Source of the DNA: Myxococcales bacterium
GTDB taxonomy: Bacteria; Myxococcota_A; UBA9042
Assembly (NCBI GenBank): GCA_023954815.1
Contig: JAGSHB010000042.1
Coordinates: forward strand, 1-37,394
Direction of reading: 5' to 3'
Length of the DNA: 37,394 nucleotides
A model generated the notes under the pieces. That model was not told the DNA's origin and ran no database searches. It was given only the letters and a program-made list of their open reading frames with translations. The position numbers and the translations under genes were made by a program. Below, piece after piece: positions 35,036 through 37,394 of this stretch (positions within the stretch are counted from its first letter, which is position 1; every line of letters begins with the position of its first letter).

Positions 35036-35510
35036 TTGCACGTAGAACAGGCGACGTGTCGACCATGTCCTGCCAAGCCCCGGGTTGTGCGGCGAACCAA
35101 CCGGCACGCACCAGCCAGTAGGTCGTCAACGCAACGAGCGCGCTCTTTACAAGCCAACCTGGATGGCGCGGCGGGTCCCTGTCTGTTGCCAGGGCTACAA
35201 TGGCCGCAATCCACCAGAGCCACATCCAACCAAATACGATGGGCGACAGAAGATTATAGTGCAGCGCCGCGTGCCCGTGGCCGTGACTCAGCGCCACAAA
35301 CGCCCGCGTCATCCCACAGCCCGCGCAGGGCAGACCGCTACCCAGCCGGAATACGCAGATGATGGGGCCCGTCGTGATACTGGTGCCGAGCGTGGCGGCG
35401 ACGAACATGATCACCGGGATGATCGCGAGCATGGGATGACGACGAAAGACCAACACCGCGCGCCGGAGCGCATTGTACTGGGTTGCTTCACTGGCGTGGG
35501 TTTGGGCCAT
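35016..35510 (-). CDS. DUF2752 family membrane protein
   Basis: This 164-residue membrane protein of the DUF2752 family has about three to four helices. The family signature GLPCAGCGMTRAF (60-71, with Cys62, Cys65 and Arg69) and the following LHYNLLSPIVFGWMWLWW are visible. The function is not established for the family. Cysteines close to the membrane may bind a metal or be oxidised, which is inference. The start is ATG 35510 without a clear ribosome site. It is read against miaA, which it overlaps at the end by 20 bases, and is divergent from the TPR/PEGA gene with 185 bases between. Confidence 0.87.
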   Translation of the reverse strand: MAQTHASEATQYNALRRAVLVFRRHPMLAIIPVIMFVAATLGTSITTGPIICVFRLGSGLPCAGCGMTRAFVALSHGHGHAALHYNLLSPIVFGWMWLWWIAAIVALATDRDPPRHPGWLVKSALVALTTYWLVRAGWFAAQPGAWQDMVDTSPVLRAINWLMS

Positions 35511-35695
35511 GGTTGTCGACTCTGGCGACGATTGCCTGTGCGTGCAAGGAGATCAGGCAGACTCGCAACATCACGCGCGTCGAATCGTTTCGCCTCTCGG
35601 GTCGTTGTAGCCAATCCAGGGGGCGTGTCGTAGGTTGCGACAGGTCTCCACCAGGACTACTCTCGCTTTCCTATGCGTACGCTACAGGAGCATCG

Positions 35696-36547
35696 ATGCG
35701 ATCTTGCCCATCTCTCACAGCCCGGCTGATGACCCTCGCACTGAGCGTTGCTCTCGTAGGCGCTGTCGTTTCACCGACATTTGCCGTGCCGACGCGGGCG
35801 CAAGCGCTCAAACTCAAGCGCGCCGGCGAGTCTGACGACGGCGCGGCGGCGCGCCTCAACGAGGAAGGTAAAAAGCTCGTTCGAAAAGGAAAGTACTACG
35901 CAGCGCTTGATAGGTTTCATGCTGCGCTGGCGTTGTTTCCAATCTCCAACGCGATCTTCAACGTGGGCTCGATGCTCTACACGCTGAAGCAATACCAAGA
36001 GGCGTTTCCCTACTTGGAGCAGACGCTCCGCGCCCCGCTTGCACCCGAGCAGCGCCAGGTCGTTCTGCGGTATCGCGCGGACACCCTCAAGTTCCTGAAG
36101 ATGACACACGCAGCCATCATGGTGCGCACGAACCCGCCCGGAGCGAAGGTCTTAGTCAACGGCAAAGCACTGCCATTTCCGGCGCCGACCCGCGTGCTCG
36201 TTAGGTTTGGCAGGTCGGACGTGACGGCAAAATACCCTGGTTTTTCAGCGACAACCGTGGTGGTGAAGTCGAGTTCGGCCAAGCCTCCCAAGGACATCGT
36301 CGTTCGCATGAAGCGCGAAGAGCCATACGCCAAGGTGACGGTTCGTTGCCCCAAAGGCGCCGATATTTTCATCGACGGTCGCATGAGTGGATTCTCTGAG
36401 GCGCGCACAAAGCTGCTGATGGGAAATCACGTCATTCGCTGCGGAAAGACCAACCACTCCCAGGCTTTCGAGCGTAAAGTTGACGTACTTCGGCGCTCTG
36501 ACCCGTCGTTTTCCAACACCTTCGATTTCTCGGCCCTGAAGCAGTAG
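35696..36547 (+). CDS. Exported TPR/PEGA-domain protein
   Basis: This exported protein of 283 residues starts at ATG 35696, with AGGAG five bases upstream. The signal peptide is LMTLALSVALVGAVVSPTFA, with cleavage near residue 30. Residues about 50-125 form TPR-like helix pairs (GKYYAALDRFHAALALFP, QYQEAFPYLEQTL). Two PEGA-like beta domains follow, the first with TNPPGAKVLVNGKALP and the second with RCPKGADIFIDGRMSG. PEGA domains are surface or periplasmic modules of unclear ligand. It is probably periplasmic and stands alone after the divergent DUF2752 gene. Confidence 0.88.
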   Translation: MRSCPSLTARLMTLALSVALVGAVVSPTFAVPTRAQALKLKRAGESDDGAAARLNEEGKKLVRKGKYYAALDRFHAALALFPISNAIFNVGSMLYTLKQYQEAFPYLEQTLRAPLAPEQRQVVLRYRADTLKFLKMTHAAIMVRTNPPGAKVLVNGKALPFPAPTRVLVRFGRSDVTAKYPGFSATTVVVKSSSAKPPKDIVVRMKREEPYAKVTVRCPKGADIFIDGRMSGFSEARTKLLMGNHVIRCGKTNHSQAFERKVDVLRRSDPSFSNTFDFSALKQ

Positions 36548-37134
36548 GCCGCTCCCCTCTCATACGATTCACAACGGAACCTAGGTGCTCTTGACCGGCC
36601 CAATCGCCGGCAGGCTCCCTGATAAAGGCCCGGCGTGAGTACGTGCAGGCGCCATAAGCGCTAGCCGAAGTGCGGCGGGATAAGTAGCGGGTTGTCTGGC
36701 GGCGTCACCGTCGGCTCCCGACCTAGCCATGGCTGGGACCAGGGGCCGATAATGGGGCTCGCGCGTGGCTCATTGCGCAGGAGCGCGCAACGATGGCACT
36801 CGGACGGTGCCGTGTGTTGGACCGCGATTGGCATCGCGGCGAGTCAGCCCCGCATCCCAGCAAGCTCCGCCCTTTGTCGTTTTCAGTGGGCGCTCCACCG
36901 CCCGCACAATCGGCGCCATGGCCACGGAGCTGGAGCCGTTCGCACGACTACGCCAGCACGACTTGACCACCACGAGTTCAAGGCGCACGGCGACCCGATG
37001 GGCTGCACCCATCTGTCAGGGCGGCCATCTTGGTGAGAGTGAAGCGAGATATGGACTGACGCTGACAAACTCGGCGCGCAGGCCGCGGCAATCGTCCGAC
37101 TGACTCGGCCATCAACCGAGCGCCATACGGTGCG
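36548..37134. other. Stretch without a recognisable gene
   Basis: I see no convincing coding region here. Short open frames exist on both strands, but none has a ribosome site together with protein-like composition. The only structure noted is an inverted repeat with arms TTGCGC (36773-36778) and GCGCAA (36785-36790). A 3' untranslated region for the PEGA gene, a promoter region further along, a small RNA or a decayed gene are all possible. Confidence 0.5.
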
Positions 37135-37394
37135 CTAGTCCTGGAGGAAGTTGAATTCGACGCGGCGGTTCTTGGCCCAAGCGGCCTTGTTGTGCGCCGG
37201 ATCGAGCGGCCTGTCCTCGCCGAAGCCAACCGGAATCAAGCGGCTGCGTGCGATACCGCGCTCGACCAATGCCGACACGACAGACTCGGCACGGCGCTGG
37301 CTGAGCTTCTTGTTCTTCTTGTCGGAGCCACGCTCATCGGTGTGGCCTTCGACCTGCACCCGCACGTCCTGCCGCGTCTTGAGTGCGTCCGCAG
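37135..37394 (-). CDS. OmpA-family C-terminal peptidoglycan-binding domain (5' part cut by window edge)
   Basis: The C-terminal 86 codons of an OmpA/Pal-like protein are visible, reading into the window from the right edge with no start. The segment VEGHTDERGSDKKNKKLSQRRAES has the Asp of GHTDE and the Arg of LSxxRA that bind peptidoglycan diaminopimelate in OmpA/Pal domains. RSRLIPVGFGEDRPL and NRRVEFNF complete the domain. The protein would link the outer membrane to the cell wall. What precedes the domain (barrel, TPR, repeats) cannot be seen. The stop TAG is at 37135-37137. Confidence 0.9.
   Translation of the reverse strand, partial: ADALKTRQDVRVQVEGHTDERGSDKKNKKLSQRRAESVVSALVERGIARSRLIPVGFGEDRPLDPAHNKAAWAKNRRVEFNFLQD

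Noticed and set aside
36692-37103. Overlapping 112-114 codon plus-strand frames
   Set aside because: No ribosome site, Arg/Ser/Thr-rich mixed composition and equally long frames on the other strand; treated as non-coding.
1-37394. Search for tRNA, rRNA, CRISPR arrays, insertion sequences and attachment sites
   Set aside because: Reading both strands showed no tRNA T-loop plus acceptor pattern, no regularly spaced repeats and no transposase or integrase gene; subtle sites could still be missed without software.

Overview
The window is GC-rich, densely coded DNA from a Gram-negative bacterium, most probably Myxococcota or a related deltaproteobacterial lineage. The pointers are a CarF/plasmanylethanolamine-desaturase homologue, a cytoplasmic eukaryote-like Ser/Thr kinase, a lipoprotein with an Asp/Gly/Thr-rich linker after its lipobox, PEGA and OmpA-type envelope proteins, a small GAF protein and a zinc-ribbon membrane protein. 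Taxonomy is inferred from gene content only. I found no transposase, integrase, tRNA, rRNA or CRISPR array, so this looks like a chromosomal backbone with lineage-specific genes.

Layout. (1) 1-3118, minus strand: a three-gene coupled operon with an unknown membrane-anchored protein, a sugar-nucleotide epimerase and an ABC transporter ATPase cut by the left edge. (2) 3355-6471, plus: a large lipoprotein with a beta-propeller-like part, two c-type heme sites and an Ig-like domain. (3) 15948 down to 6668, minus: a nine-gene run of nucleotidyltransferase, two paralogous radical SAM proteins, methyltransferase, GT39-like membrane glycosyltransferase, GAF protein, VTT/DedA-like membrane protein, predicted outer-membrane protein and GT4 glycosyltransferase. 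It resembles an envelope glycan or lipid pathway with no product I can name. (4) 16191-19643: a small membrane protein, the CarF-like plasmalogen desaturase (minus) and, divergent from it, a sigma-factor-like gene followed by a 43-codon ORF and a gene of unknown function. (5) 19877-22363: a Ser/Thr kinase and an adjoining helical protein. (6) 22376-27713: a dienelactone-hydrolase-like protein, a DUF938 methyltransferase, a MATE transporter, a lipoprotein and a phosphofructokinase. (7) 27931-36547: a zinc-ribbon protein, a lytic transglycosylase, MutL, MiaA, a DUF2752 protein (minus) and a TPR/PEGA protein. (8) 37135-37394: the end of an OmpA-family gene cut by the right edge.

Many genes are joined by four-base stop/start overlaps, often GTGA, so several real starts are GTG or TTG. 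This was used to correct starts.

The most interesting observations are: a two-copy intergenic element at 6471-6566 and 19644-19746, with a hairpin, a loop of identical length and a well-conserved downstream block; the divergent pairing of the CarF homologue with a sigma-like gene, which recalls the CarF-CarR-CarQ light/singlet-oxygen circuit of Myxococcus; the radical SAM/nucleotidyltransferase/glycosyltransferase cluster; and altered active-site motifs in MutL and phosphofructokinase.
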